Of a stretch of 64,000 nucleotides of DNA, positions 8,786 through 17,502 are shown piece by piece. This DNA is from Afipia massiliensis (GTDB lineage Bacteria > Pseudomonadota > Alphaproteobacteria > Rhizobiales > Xanthobacteraceae), in assembly GCF_014203115.1 (NCBI RefSeq), contig NZ_JACHIJ010000002.1, positions 682,001-746,000 on the forward strand. Reading direction: 5' to 3'. Both the position numbers and the translations under genes were made by a program. The notes under the pieces are model-generated. The model was not told the origin of the DNA. It searched no databases and saw only the letters and a list, made by a program, of their open reading frames with translations. The stretch's first letter is position 1; every line of letters begins with the position of its first letter.

Positions 8786-8952
8786 CCTAGTGTCCCGAAG
8801 CCGAAGTTCGCTTGAATTTACAGCACTTTCCGTAGCGAACTTCGGCTTCGACAGGACACTAGGAAATTATGATTGCTAGCGTGGTTTTGGTTCGCAAGTC
8901 CGCAAAAGGATACGCAGCAAGAGCGATGCGGACTTGCGAACCACCACGCTAG
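8786..8952. repeat. double-palindrome intergenic element, copy A
   Basis: Two perfect-looking stem-loops in tandem. Hairpin 1 spans 8786-8863: CCTAGTGTCC pairs with GGACACTAGG (8854-8863), then a 17-base arm 8796-8812 pairs with 8834-8850, with a three-base bulge and a 21-base loop. Hairpin 2 spans 8876-8952: CTAGCGTGG pairs with CCACGCTAG, then a 16-base arm 8889-8904 pairs with 8927-8942. Both hairpins begin and end with CTAG. A second copy lies at 40029-40192 with paired substitutions. It occupies the divergent intergenic region of the HxlR and oxidoreductase genes, ending 38 bases before the latter's ATG. Confidence 0.95.
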
Positions 8953-8990
8953 GCTTGCCGACCAAAAAAGTCCCAGATGGAGCCAGATCA

Positions 8991-10007
8991 ATGAAAGCCG
9001 TGGGTTACCGGAAATCGCTGCCGATCGATGCGCCGGATGCGCTGATCGATTTTGAAACCGACAAGCCGGAGCCGCGCGGGCGCGACATCCGCGTCGCGGT
9101 GAAGGCGATTTCCGCCAATCCCGTCGATTACAAGGTCCGCAAGCGCGCGGAACCCAAGGCAGGCGATACCAAGATTCTCGGCTTCGACGCGTCTGGCATC
9201 GTGGATGCCGTCGGGCCCGACGTGTCGCTGTTCAAGCCGGGCGATGAAGTCTGGTACGCCGGCTCGATCCAGCGTCAGGGCACCAACTCGGAATTTCATC
9301 TCGTGGACGAGCGGATCGTCGGCCACAAACCGAAAACGCTGTCCTTCGCGCAGTCGGCTGCCCTGCCCCTGACGTCGATCACCGCATGGGAGTTGCTGTT
9401 CGACCGTCTCGGCGTTGCGCCGGGCAAAAGCGTAGATCCGCGCACGCTGCTGATTATAGGCGGCGCCGGCGGTGTCGGCTCGATCCTGATCCAGCTTGCG
9501 CGCCGGCTCACCGGCCTCACCGTGGTCGCCACGGCGTCGCGTCCCGAATCCCGCAAATGGTGTCTCGACCTTGGCGCACATCATGTGATCGATCACTCCA
9601 AGTCGATGAAAGATCAGATCGATGCGCTCAAGATCCCGCCGGTCGCGCTGATCGCGGCGCTGACCAATACCGAGCAGCACTTCGCGGCACTCGCCGACAT
9701 CGTCGCGCCTCAAGGCAAGATCGGATTGATCGACGACCCCGCAACGCCGCCGAACGTGATGTTGCTGAAAGGCAAGGCCGTATCGCTGCATTGGGAATCA
9801 ATGTTCACGCGCTCATCGTTCCAGACCGACGACATGATCGCGCAACATAACCTGCTCGACGATGTCGCCAGCCTGATCGACAACGGCGTGCTGCGCACCA
9901 CGCTCGACAAGGTGCTCGGCAAGATCAACGCGGCCAACCTCAGGCAGGCGCACACATTGCTGGAAGGCGGACGCTCCACCGGCAAGCTGGTGCTTGAAGG
10001 CTGGTAA
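8991..10007 (+). CDS. zinc-binding-type alcohol dehydrogenase / quinone oxidoreductase family protein
   Basis: The 338-residue product belongs to the medium-chain dehydrogenase/reductase superfamily, close to the ZADH/QOR group: GRDIRVAVKAISANPVDYKVRKR, GFDASGIVDAVG, FKPGDEVWYAG, and the cofactor motif GGAGGVGSILIQLA. It lacks the catalytic and structural zinc cysteines of classical alcohol dehydrogenases, so it is probably an NADPH-dependent quinone or enone reductase. ATG 8991 is chosen (GGAG twelve bases upstream, start of the conserved MKAVGY); the frame opens earlier at 8934, but that extension runs through the palindromic repeat. Divergent from the HxlR regulator, which probably controls it. 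Confidence 0.88.
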   Translation: MKAVGYRKSLPIDAPDALIDFETDKPEPRGRDIRVAVKAISANPVDYKVRKRAEPKAGDTKILGFDASGIVDAVGPDVSLFKPGDEVWYAGSIQRQGTNSEFHLVDERIVGHKPKTLSFAQSAALPLTSITAWELLFDRLGVAPGKSVDPRTLLIIGGAGGVGSILIQLARRLTGLTVVATASRPESRKWCLDLGAHHVIDHSKSMKDQIDALKIPPVALIAALTNTEQHFAALADIVAPQGKIGLIDDPATPPNVMLLKGKAVSLHWESMFTRSSFQTDDMIAQHNLLDDVASLIDNGVLRTTLDKVLGKINAANLRQAHTLLEGGRSTGKLVLEGW

Positions 10008-10033
10008 GCCGTTCTCGCGCGCAGGCGCCGCCA

Positions 10034-10077
10034 AATAAAAACCTCCGGCAGGGCATTGCCGGAGGTCGGGAGATTTT
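10034..10077. terminator. hairpin terminator downstream of the oxidoreductase gene
   Basis: A nine-base-pair stem CCTCCGGCA (10042-10050) / TGCCGGAGG (10057-10065) with a six-base loop. On the plus strand it is followed by a weak T-run (10073-10076). On the minus strand the stem is followed directly by TTTTTATTT, so it can stop transcription from either side, better on the minus strand. Confidence 0.7.
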
Positions 10078-10314
10078 CTGAGAAACTGTGTCGGTATCCG
10101 CAATCGGGAACGGCGGTCAGCGCCGCCGCGCTATAAGCGGACCATGCCTTAATTACCTTATTTAGTCAAACAATCCGCGCATATCTCCCCTCACGTTTGC
10201 GTGTGCGGTGCGGGATCTGTTTGTTCGATATCGCCGATCGCGCCTCGCCCGCTTCTTGTCCGGGGCATGACCTTCTCGGAAAAACTGCTTTCTGCTTTCG
10301 TGGTGAGGCCGAAG

Positions 10315-10350
10315 AAAAACCCCGGCAGTTGCCTGCCGGGGTTCTTTTTT
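10315..10350. terminator. bidirectional intrinsic terminator after the porin gene
   Basis: The stem CCCCGGCAG (10320-10328) pairs with CTGCCGGGG (10333-10341) around a TTGC loop. It is flanked by AAAAA on the left and TTCTTTTTT on the right, so it is a strong Rho-independent terminator in both directions. It lies about 35 bases past the porin stop. Confidence 0.9.
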
Positions 10351-10377
10351 GTTCAGGTGATTATCGCCGTTAAGCGA

Positions 10378-11847
10378 TTACCAGGTGCGGCGGACGCGGA
10401 AGTTGCCGGACAGGATGCCCTGATCCTTGAACTCGTAAGCACCGGCTGGCTTGAAGAGACCAGCTGCACCCGCTGCCACGGCAGTGGTGCCACCCGTGTT
10501 GCTCTGGTCGAGTGTCGTGTACATCACTTCGCCGGAGAACGTCAGGTTGCGGACCGGAGTCCAGGCCGTACGCGAACCGACCTGCCAGATGTTGAAGTCC
10601 GGGTTGCAGGTGCTGCCCGCGGCGTAGAACGCAGCAGTGTTCGTGCAGAAGATCGTGGTGGCGTTGCTGTTGTAGTCGACATGCGTGTAGCTGCCGAACA
10701 CGGTGGTCTGCCAGTTTGGCGACCAGTTATGCTCGTAACCACCGCGGAAGCCCCACACCTTGGTCTTCTCGATCGAGCCGTTGGTGGTGTAGACGCCGTC
10801 GAACAACGCAAGCGACGCGAACGACTGGTAGAACGCCGGGCTCGACGTGCCAGAGTTGTTGAACGCGTCGAAGTTGTTGCCCGTGGTGCCGCCGATCACG
10901 TACTTCGGAGCGCCGTCCGAGTAAGTGGCTTCCAGCGAAAGCTTGTCGCCGGGACCGGTTGGCAGGCTCTTCAGCTGAAGGCCGCCCGCGATCGCGAAGC
11001 CCCATTCATCGCTTGGATGACCGGTTGGTTCGGTGGTGCCGTAGTAGTTGGCGTGGATGTTGTGGAGACCGCCGGAGAGCTGGGCCGTGAAGGCGGCCTG
11101 GTCGATGCGGACGTTACCGACGAAATCAGGCGAAACGTTTCCACCGGACGCGTTGGTGTAGGCACCGGTGAAGAAGTTGGTCGCGGTCGAGGCAATAGCG
11201 CCGTTGAAGATCGGAGCGCGGTTGATGACGCGGTTGTCTTCGATGCCGACCTGAGCCGAAATGCCGTTGCCGAACTGCCAGGTGTAGGCAATCTGGTTGA
11301 TGCCGGTGGCGTTGTCGTAGCCGCCGATCAGGTTGGAGGTGTTGAGGCCGACAGGCGAACCGCCCCAAGGCGTCTGGAAGGCGGAGATAGCCTTACCGAG
11401 GGTGAATCCGGCGAACTGGATGAAGCCGAAGTCCATGGTGAGGACACCGGAAGACGGGCCTTCGCCGGAGGTGTGCTGGAAGTTGCTCGACCAGTAGGTG
11501 CGGACCACGCCGTACTCGGTGCCGGTGCGGGTGTCGATGTTCAGGCTGGTACGCGCGCGGGTGACGAAGTAGTCCGACGCCCGGTTCTGCAGGCCGGTGT
11601 TGCCGCTGTTGTTCCAGGCTGGCTGATGATGCGCAGTGCCGTTGACCGTCACGTCGAGCTGAACGTAGCCGCCCAGCTTGATGCAGGTGTCGGTGCCGGG
11701 AATGTAGTAGAAACCAGCTCCATACAGGGAGCAGATCTTCACGTACTGGACCGCTTTCGCCTTGACGGGAAGATCAGCCGCCTGTGCACCCGAGGCAGCA
11801 GCCAACATGGCCGCCGAACCCAGGATAAGGCTCTTAATCTTGCTCAT
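10378..11847 (-). CDS. alphaproteobacterial outer-membrane porin (Omp2/RopA-like)
   Basis: From ATG 11847 (GGAGG seven bases upstream) the product is 489 residues with a signal peptide MSKIKSLILGSAAMLAAASGAQA and the mature N-terminus ADLPVKAKAVQYVKICSLYGAGFYYIPGTDTCIKLGGYVQLD, the signature of this porin family, including the two constriction-loop cysteines. The body alternates beta-strand patterns and the protein ends in aromatic W (FRVRRTW), as needed for BAM-dependent insertion. It forms a general diffusion channel. The strong ribosome-binding site, strong terminator and single-gene unit suggest a highly expressed protein. The frame extends seven codons upstream without good reason to use them. 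Confidence 0.95.
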   Translation of the reverse strand: MSKIKSLILGSAAMLAAASGAQAADLPVKAKAVQYVKICSLYGAGFYYIPGTDTCIKLGGYVQLDVTVNGTAHHQPAWNNSGNTGLQNRASDYFVTRARTSLNIDTRTGTEYGVVRTYWSSNFQHTSGEGPSSGVLTMDFGFIQFAGFTLGKAISAFQTPWGGSPVGLNTSNLIGGYDNATGINQIAYTWQFGNGISAQVGIEDNRVINRAPIFNGAIASTATNFFTGAYTNASGGNVSPDFVGNVRIDQAAFTAQLSGGLHNIHANYYGTTEPTGHPSDEWGFAIAGGLQLKSLPTGPGDKLSLEATYSDGAPKYVIGGTTGNNFDAFNNSGTSSPAFYQSFASLALFDGVYTTNGSIEKTKVWGFRGGYEHNWSPNWQTTVFGSYTHVDYNSNATTIFCTNTAAFYAAGSTCNPDFNIWQVGSRTAWTPVRNLTFSGEVMYTTLDQSNTGGTTAVAAGAAGLFKPAGAYEFKDQGILSGNFRVRRTW

Positions 11848-12168
11848 AAAACCTCCAAAATTGTTCAATTGAGGAAAGGTCCGCTTCCCGTGGCGCTAGC
11901 CACCCCACAGCCCCTTGATCCCCGCTTACCGCCGGTTGCTTCGCCTTCGGGCGAGATCACCAGCGAGTCACCCGACGTCTCCGGCTGACGGGGCGACAAT
12001 GCCTGCAAGCATCAGCTGATTAAAATAATTGATTTACTCATGCTTTTATTTGGCCGCGATCATGTGCTTTCCTCGCAACATCATGTCAGTGGGGTGACAG
12101 ATCCGGTGATTGCAATGAGTGAAGGGCTGGCATATTTTCCTGCATTCCTTCGACAAGGTAGAAAATAA
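11848..12168. other. divergent intergenic region between porin and MarR genes
   Basis: 321 bases. The porin side carries a GGAGG ribosome-binding site and a 5' leader with a small hairpin in which TCGCC pairs with GGCGA around a CGAA loop (near 11943-11956). An AT-rich stretch at about 12019-12060 contrasts with the GC-rich surroundings and probably holds promoter elements for one or both genes, but I cannot assign clear -35/-10 boxes. No gene is visible. Confidence 0.5.
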
Positions 12169-12723
12169 ATGGCTGGCAGACTCCCCGCCAAGAAAATTTC
12201 ATCTCAGCGTCATATTGCGAGCCCGCGCAGCACGGCGCACAACGCGACTCCGATGGGACCAGACGACGCTCTGGTCCGGCAGTTCATCTGGGATGTTATT
12301 TCGATCAACACCCATCTCGAGGAAATCCGTTCCAACTGGGCGCGAATGCTGGACATCACCTGTCCACAATGGCTGATCCTGATGGCGGTCAACGATCTCG
12401 ATCAGGGCAAGGGGATTTCAGTCAGGGAGGTCTCGACAAAACTTCACGTCGATCCGTCCTTCGTCACGACTCAAACGAAAAGTCTTGAAAAGCACGGCTT
12501 CATGCGCCGCGTTGCATCCAAGGAAGACGCCCGCGTCGTGCTGATGTCGCTGACCGACAAGGCGCACAAGCAGATCGCGAACCTCTATTCGCAGCAGGTG
12601 GTCGCCGACAATCTCGTCTTCTCGGATTTCTCCACGCAGACGTTCCGCGACCTCACCGACAAGCTCTCGACACTCAAGAGCCGCCTCGCGAAGGCCGCGC
12701 AAATGATCGCCGCGGAGAACTGA
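12169..12723 (+). CDS. MarR-family transcriptional regulator
   Basis: A 184-residue winged-helix protein: ITCPQWLILMAVNDLDQGKGISVREVSTKLHVDPSFVTTQTKSLEKHGFMRRVASKEDARVVLMSLTDKAHKQI shows the MarR recognition helix and the wing (D-x-R motif EDARVV). About 40 N-terminal residues are extra and polar. ATG at 12169. It diverges from the porin gene and ends four bases from the convergent alpha/beta hydrolase gene. Its target is not evident; the porin promoter is the nearest candidate, as inference only. Confidence 0.88.
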   Translation: MAGRLPAKKISSQRHIASPRSTAHNATPMGPDDALVRQFIWDVISINTHLEEIRSNWARMLDITCPQWLILMAVNDLDQGKGISVREVSTKLHVDPSFVTTQTKSLEKHGFMRRVASKEDARVVLMSLTDKAHKQIANLYSQQVVADNLVFSDFSTQTFRDLTDKLSTLKSRLAKAAQMIAAEN

Positions 12724-12726
12724 CCG

Positions 12727-13899
12727 TCAGGCGTCCGCGGGCACAAGCGCCCGTGCCAGACGGGCCGCTATCCAGTCGAAGACAAACTCGTTGCCGATGG
12801 TCGGATTATCGGACTGGCCATGCGCCGAGGCCGTCTCGGCGGATGCGAACACCTTCAGCGTCACATCAGCGCCTTCGTCCTTCAGCGCGGCGCACAGGGC
12901 GACGGCATGGCGAGTATCCAGCCAGTCATGCTCGCCGAAGGTCATCAGGATCGGACATTTGATGCTGGTGATGCCGCCATGTCGCTTCAGCCTGCGAATT
13001 TCGTCGCCGATGGTGTCCTGACCGCCGTCACCGGGCATCCATTGCGACGCCGTCACCCGCTGGTGCATGTCCCAGATTCCGGCATCGCACACCGCCGCGG
13101 CGAACCGGTCGTCGAGACCGGCCGCACGTGAGGCATAGGCCGCGCCCAGACCGCCGCCAAAAATAGCGATCCGCTGTTCGTCGATATCGCCGCGCGCGAC
13201 CAGATAGTCCACGCAGCAGCTGATCGCCGTCTCGATCTCGTATCGCACCATTCCCTTGATCCTGGGTGCGCTGCCCTGCCCCGGCAAATCGGCCAGCAAC
13301 AGCGACAGACCGCGCGAATGAGCCTGCCGGAGCAGCGTGTGCAGATGCTCATCCTTGAAGTGATCCGATCCGCCGACGCAGACAACGACGGGCGCCCGCG
13401 CATCCGCTCCGGGCGCGCGCAGGAAATAAGCTTCGACGAAGCCGCCCTCGAAGCAGGGAATCCGGACCAGCTCGCCGCCGGATGGCTGATGCGTGACGAC
13501 AAGATACGAACAGGCCCGCATCCGCTCGAGCACATCGGCGCGGCGACGATCGTCAAGCTTCAGGAAGACTTCCGAGGTCCGGTAATAGTTGGAGGCCCGC
13601 AGCCAGTTACTGAGCGCCGAATGGATATTGCCGGCGGCGCGCGCGTGGTCGCCGCGCACCTTGCTGGTATCGGCAATGGTCTTCCAGGCGCGATACCAGC
13701 TCTCGTCGTCACCGGCCGCGATCCGGCTCGCCGTCAGGAAGCATTCCGAGATTGTGCTGCCGCCCTCCTGCGCCGACCCCAGCACGCGCATGAACTGAAG
13801 GCTGTAATCCTCATTGTCGGGCCAGTGCATCCAGCCGCCCGGCTCAAAGCGCGGCGGCGAGAGGTGGGCGGGTCTGTCGTTCAAGAGTGCAGTCCACAC
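12727..13899 (-). CDS. alpha/beta hydrolase-fold protein lacking the nucleophile serine
   Basis: Up to 390 residues from a GTG at 13899; an internal ATG at 13830 (MHWPDNEDYSLQFM) is an equally plausible start. It resembles the two-domain hydrolases of the 2,6-dihydropseudooxynicotine hydrolase/FrsA type: a helical N-terminal cap (about 30-130) with YSLQFMRVLGSAQEGGSTISECF, then an alpha/beta-hydrolase core with VVVCVGGSDHFKDE, LLLADLPGQGSAPR. The nucleophile elbow, normally G-x-S-x-G, reads G-G-G-L-G (248-252), so the catalytic serine position is glycine. A possible acid (D325 or D328 in FGEHDWLD) and histidine (H360 in SAHGQSDN) remain. It may be a non-catalytic or mechanistically altered member. 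Confidence 0.82.
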   Translation of the reverse strand: MWTALLNDRPAHLSPPRFEPGGWMHWPDNEDYSLQFMRVLGSAQEGGSTISECFLTASRIAAGDDESWYRAWKTIADTSKVRGDHARAAGNIHSALSNWLRASNYYRTSEVFLKLDDRRRADVLERMRACSYLVVTHQPSGGELVRIPCFEGGFVEAYFLRAPGADARAPVVVCVGGSDHFKDEHLHTLLRQAHSRGLSLLLADLPGQGSAPRIKGMVRYEIETAISCCVDYLVARGDIDEQRIAIFGGGLGAAYASRAAGLDDRFAAAVCDAGIWDMHQRVTASQWMPGDGGQDTIGDEIRRLKRHGGITSIKCPILMTFGEHDWLDTRHAVALCAALKDEGADVTLKVFASAETASAHGQSDNPTIGNEFVFDWIAARLARALVPADA

Positions 13900-14145
13900 G
13901 ATGAAATCAGCCAGTAAATGAGACCGGCGGCGAGTCCGCTCGATCTAGAAAGAGAGCTGTCGCAAACAAGACGAGCAGGCGTGTTGCAATGCAGCCATGA
14001 GCATGGCCATACAAATACGACAGAGGTGTTACATGCGTATGACAGCGCACTCCTTCCCCCGACTTTCGCGTGCGACATGACGTGCCGGCGTTCGCCCTGA
14101 GAAAATTCTTTCGGACGACCGGGAAAATCGGAATTGCTATTCTAC

Positions 14146-14940
14146 TTACGCAATCGTCTGGATGATTCCGCCTTCGGCCCGTAGAGCTGCACCGTTGGTG
14201 ACCGAGGCCTCGCGAGAACTGACATAAACCACCATGTTGGCGATCTCGTCGACGCTGGCGAAGCGCTGGATCAGCGAGGTGCCGCGATGCTGCCTGACGA
14301 ACTGGGAGGCCGCCTCGTCTACTGACTGACCGTTCTGTTTCGCCAGATCCTTCACAAATGTCTCGACGCCTTCCGACATGGTTGGCCCCGGCAGCACCGC
14401 ATTGACGGTGACGTTGGTGCCCTTGGTCAGTTCCGCGAGCCCGCGCGAGACGCCGAGCTGCGCCGTCTTGGTGACGCCGTAGTGGATCATTTCCCTTGGA
14501 ATACTGAGCCCGGATTCAGACGAAATGAAAACGATGCGGCCCCAGTTGCGCTTCAGCATCCCCTGCATGTAGGCACGCGACAGCCGCACGCCGGACATCA
14601 CGTTCACCTCGAAAAAGCGAGTCCAGTCCGCATCGGAAATCTCGAAAAAGTCCTTCGGCTCGAAGATGCCGGCGTTGTTGATGAGAATGTCTGCATCCGG
14701 CACGGCCGCGACCAGCGTGGCGCAGCCATCGGCGGTTGAGACGTCTGCGCCGACGCCGCGCGCCTTGGCTCCCGGCACCGCCTTGAGGATGGCAGCAGCA
14801 GCGGCATCGGCTTTCGCCTGGGTGCGGCCGTTGACCACGACGCTCGCCCCTGCCCCGGCAAGACCCCGGGCGATGGCCAGCCCGATGCCGCCGGTCGAGC
14901 CGGTAACGATTGCGGTGGTGCCTGAAAGATCGATTTTCAT
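14146..14940 (-). CDS. short-chain dehydrogenase/reductase (SDR)
   Basis: 264 residues from ATG 14940, which has AAGGAG eight bases upstream. Classical SDR features: cofactor motif TGSTGGIG (13-20), NNAG (88-91), active-site serine region FISSESG (about 138-144) and YGVTK (Y154, K158). R39 after the second strand (NGRT) suggests NADP preference. Substrate unknown. The frame is open upstream to 14994 but those residues are not family-like. Single gene between the hydrolase and ankyrin genes; no regulator adjacent. Confidence 0.92.
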   Translation of the reverse strand: MKIDLSGTTAIVTGSTGGIGLAIARGLAGAGASVVVNGRTQAKADAAAAAILKAVPGAKARGVGADVSTADGCATLVAAVPDADILINNAGIFEPKDFFEISDADWTRFFEVNVMSGVRLSRAYMQGMLKRNWGRIVFISSESGLSIPREMIHYGVTKTAQLGVSRGLAELTKGTNVTVNAVLPGPTMSEGVETFVKDLAKQNGQSVDEAASQFVRQHRGTSLIQRFASVDEIANMVVYVSSREASVTNGAALRAEGGIIQTIA

Positions 14941-15052
14941 GGAGAGCTCCTTTGCTATGGAGCTCCATATGGCGGTCGAATCCGCGAATGCCACGGCAGG
15001 ATCGTGTCCTGCGGTTCATGGCATTGTTGCCCCGCAGGAAAGCATCTCACGA

Positions 15053-15079
15053 CAAAAAAAGCGGCGCACGAGGCGCCGC
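15053..15079 (-). terminator. intrinsic terminator of the ankyrin-repeat gene
   Basis: On the minus strand a seven-base-pair stem GCGGCGC / GCGCCGC (15061-15067 with 15073-15079, loop of five) is followed directly by TTTTTTT (15054-15060). It lies about 30 bases past the ankyrin stop codon. Confidence 0.85.
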
Positions 15080-15109
15080 CTTCTGCCGATTGATGACCGT
15101 CTCACAAGC

Positions 15110-15820
15110 TTACCTGCCGCCTGCCCGCTCCAGGATCGTCGCCATTTCGGTGTAGCCGCGGCGGCGGGCGTGAACGAGTGGCGTGATGCCGTCGCGATCC
15201 GCGATGTTGACGTCGGCACCGGCCTCGACCAGCAAGCGCACGATGTCGGTGTGAATCTTGCCGCCGTCACTGAGGATCACGGCCTCGATCAGCGCAGTCC
15301 AGCCGAGCCGGTTGACATGATCGATCTTGATTCCGGTGCCAAGAAGGATCTTCACGGTCTCCGGATGTCCATGATGCGCGGCTGGTATCAACGCCGTGCC
15401 GCCATAGCGATTGGTGCTGGCCAGATCTGCTCCAGCCTGAAGCGTCATTTTCAGTATCTCGTTACGGCCTTCCGCGCCGGCATAGAGAAACGGCGTATCG
15501 GACATCGAATCCCTCGCGTTGACGTCGGCGCCGGCGGCAATCAGAAGCCGCGCCACTTCGACATGATTGCCATGAGTGGCAAGCAGCAACGGCGTGCGGC
15601 CGTCGCGATCGCGCGCCTCCACGTTCGCTCCAGATGACAGCAAGGCCGTCACCTGCGCAGCGTCCCCGCGCGCCGAGGCCATCAGAATATCCGAACTGGT
15701 ATCGGCGACGGACACAGCGATGCTCCCTCCGGTCATGACCGCGACGATGCAACCGGCCAAAACAAAACGAGCGGCGCAATGCGCCGCTCGTGAAATTCTT
15801 GCAGTTAATTGAGAGATCAC
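15110..15820 (-). CDS. exported ankyrin-repeat protein
   Basis: 236 residues from a GTG at 15820 that overlaps the rplQ stop (GTGA). After an N-terminal hydrophobic segment ([21 protein letters not shown], about 17-38) come five ankyrin repeats, each with the G-x-T-P-L or G-x-T-A-L core and the G-A-D-V-N-A/I end ([32 protein letters not shown] and similar). It is probably periplasmic or anchored and mediates protein binding. The first ~20 codons coincide with an intrinsic terminator hairpin of the ribosomal operon, so an internal start (for example ATG 15736) cannot be excluded; that would remove much of the export signal. Confidence 0.82.
   Translation of the reverse strand: MISQLTARISRAAHCAARFVLAGCIVAVMTGGSIAVSVADTSSDILMASARGDAAQVTALLSSGANVEARDRDGRTPLLLATHGNHVEVARLLIAAGADVNARDSMSDTPFLYAGAEGRNEILKMTLQAGADLASTNRYGGTALIPAAHHGHPETVKILLGTGIKIDHVNRLGWTALIEAVILSDGGKIHTDIVRLLVEAGADVNIADRDGITPLVHARRRGYTEMATILERAGGR
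15759..15791 (-). terminator. intrinsic terminator of the ribosomal protein super-operon, inside the ankyrin reading frame
   Basis: An eleven-base-pair perfect stem, ACGAGCGGCGC (15767-15777) with GCGCCGCTCGT (15781-15791), three-base loop. On the minus strand it is followed by TTTGTTTT. It begins 26 bases after the rplQ stop, where the end of the alpha operon is expected, yet it lies within codons 10-18 of the ankyrin frame. Confidence 0.85.
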
Positions 15821-16233
15821 GCCGCTTCCGACGACGTCTCCTGCACCGGGCCCGAATCCTGACCCTTGGCATCGACGTCGCGGTCAACGAACTCGATCAC
15901 AGCCATCGGCGCGTTGTCGCCGTAGCGGAAACCAGCCTTGATGATGCGGGTGTAGCCGCCCTGACGATCCTTGTAACGGGGCGCCAGAACGTCGAACAGC
16001 TTCTTGACCTGATCGCGGTCGCGCATTTCGCTAATCGCCTGACGGCGCAGCGCGAGGCCGCCCTTCTTGCCGAGCGTGACCAGCTTCTCGACGATCGGGC
16101 GAAGCTCCTTCGCCTTCGGCAAGGTGGTGACGATCTGCTCGTGCTTGATCAGCGCGGCGCACATGTTGGCGAACATGGCCTTGCGGTGTTCTGCAGTGCG
16201 GTTGAGTTTCCGATGAACCTTGCCGTGACGCAT
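15817..16233 (-). CDS. rplQ: 50S ribosomal protein L17
   Basis: 138 residues, beginning [24 protein letters not shown], the L17 signature, with the basic core and the [27 protein letters not shown] segment. L17 contacts 23S rRNA near the exit tunnel. It is the last gene of the alpha operon, 130 bases after rpoA; that gap holds a GGCCGGA/TCCGGCC hairpin (16332-16350) without a T-run. Overlaps the ankyrin start by GTGA. Confidence 0.98.
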   Translation of the reverse strand: MRHGKVHRKLNRTAEHRKAMFANMCAALIKHEQIVTTLPKAKELRPIVEKLVTLGKKGGLALRRQAISEMRDRDQVKKLFDVLAPRYKDRQGGYTRIIKAGFRYGDNAPMAVIEFVDRDVDAKGQDSGPVQETSSEAA

Positions 16234-16365
16234 AATCTATTTCCTCAATGATGACTTGCCGCGACGGTTCGTCGGACATGCTGCTCAGGTGGGCTGCCTG
16301 CGTTCGCCCAGTGTAAAAGATCAAGCGTGAAGGCCGGAAGTGATCCGGCCATCACACCGATCTGC

Positions 16366-17397
16366 TTAGTAGTGATCCTCGAAGCGCTTGGCCAGCTCGT
16401 CGATGTTCTCCGGCGGCCAACCGGGCACTTCCATGCCGAGGTGCAGACCCATCTGGGCGAGCACTTCCTTGATTTCGTTCAGCGACTTGCGGCCGAAGTT
16501 CGGGGTACGGAGCATTTCCGCTTCCGACTTCTGCACGAGATCGCCGATGTAGACGATGTTGTCGTTCTTCAGGCAGTTTGCCGAACGAACCGACAGTTCG
16601 AGCTCGTCGACCTTCTTGAGGAACGCAGGGTTGAAGGCGAGATCCGGAATGATCTCGGCAGCAACCTCCTTGCGGGGCTCCTCGAAGTTCACGAACACGT
16701 TGAGCTGATCCTGCAGGATGCGCGCCGAGTAAGCGAGCGCGTCGTCCGGCGAGATCGCGCCGTTGGTTTCAATCGTCAGCGTCAGCTTGTCGTAGTCCAG
16801 GATCTGGCCTTCGCGGGTGTTCTCGACCTTGTAGGACACCTTGCGAACCGGCGAGAACAGGCTGTCCACCGGAATGAGGCCGATCGGCGCGTCTTCCGGA
16901 CGGTTGCGCTCGGCGGCGACGTAGCCCTTGCCGGAGTTCACGGTGAACTCCATGCGGATCTCAGCGCCCTCGTCGAGGGTGCAGATCTGCAGATCGGGGT
17001 TCAGCACGACGACATCGCCGACGGTCTGGATGTCGCCCGCGGTCACGACGCCCGGGCCCGACTTCTTCACGACCATGCGCTTCGGGCCTTCGCCCTGCAT
17101 CTTGATCGAGATGTCCTTCACGTTGAGCACGATGTCGGTCACGTCCTCGCGCACGCCGGCGATCGAGGAGAACTCGTGCAGCACGCCGTCGATGTGAACC
17201 GACTGCACGGCAGCGCCCTGCAGCGACGACAGCAGCACGCGGCGAAGCGCGTTGCCGAGCGTCTGGCCGAAGCCACGCTCGAGCGGTTCAGCGATGACGG
17301 TTGCGAAACGGGTCGGATCCGAACCAGGCGTTACGTTGAGCTTGTTCGGACGAATGAGTTCTTGCCAATTTTTCTGGATCGTCACTTGTTCACCCAT
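16366..17397 (-). CDS. rpoA: DNA-directed RNA polymerase alpha subunit
   Basis: 343 residues. The N-terminal domain (1-~235) carries the assembly motifs [15 protein letters not shown] and [14 protein letters not shown]; the C-terminal domain (about 255-325) has the helix-hairpin-helix that binds UP elements and activators ([57 protein letters not shown]). Start ATG 17397. It lies between rpsK and rplQ as in nearly all bacteria. A short hairpin (17470-17488) sits in the rpsK-rpoA gap. Confidence 0.99.
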   Translation of the reverse strand: MGEQVTIQKNWQELIRPNKLNVTPGSDPTRFATVIAEPLERGFGQTLGNALRRVLLSSLQGAAVQSVHIDGVLHEFSSIAGVREDVTDIVLNVKDISIKMQGEGPKRMVVKKSGPGVVTAGDIQTVGDVVVLNPDLQICTLDEGAEIRMEFTVNSGKGYVAAERNRPEDAPIGLIPVDSLFSPVRKVSYKVENTREGQILDYDKLTLTIETNGAISPDDALAYSARILQDQLNVFVNFEEPRKEVAAEIIPDLAFNPAFLKKVDELELSVRSANCLKNDNIVYIGDLVQKSEAEMLRTPNFGRKSLNEIKEVLAQMGLHLGMEVPGWPPENIDELAKRFEDHY

Positions 17398-17502
17398 GCC
17401 ATCAAAATCACTGGCGTTGGAGGTTTTGCGGCGCGGGAGCGACCCGCGTCATCGCATCTCAAAAGCAACGCGGGCACATATTGCCCGCGGCAGTCCAAAC
17501 AA

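Noticed and set aside
8786-8952. Possibility that the palindromes are a CRISPR array or an insertion sequence end
   Set aside because: There are only two different hairpins, no regularly spaced repeats and no transposase or spacer pattern.
10201-11988. 595-codon plus-strand frame across the porin gene
   Set aside because: Runs through two terminator hairpins and opposes a clear porin; product is low-complexity.
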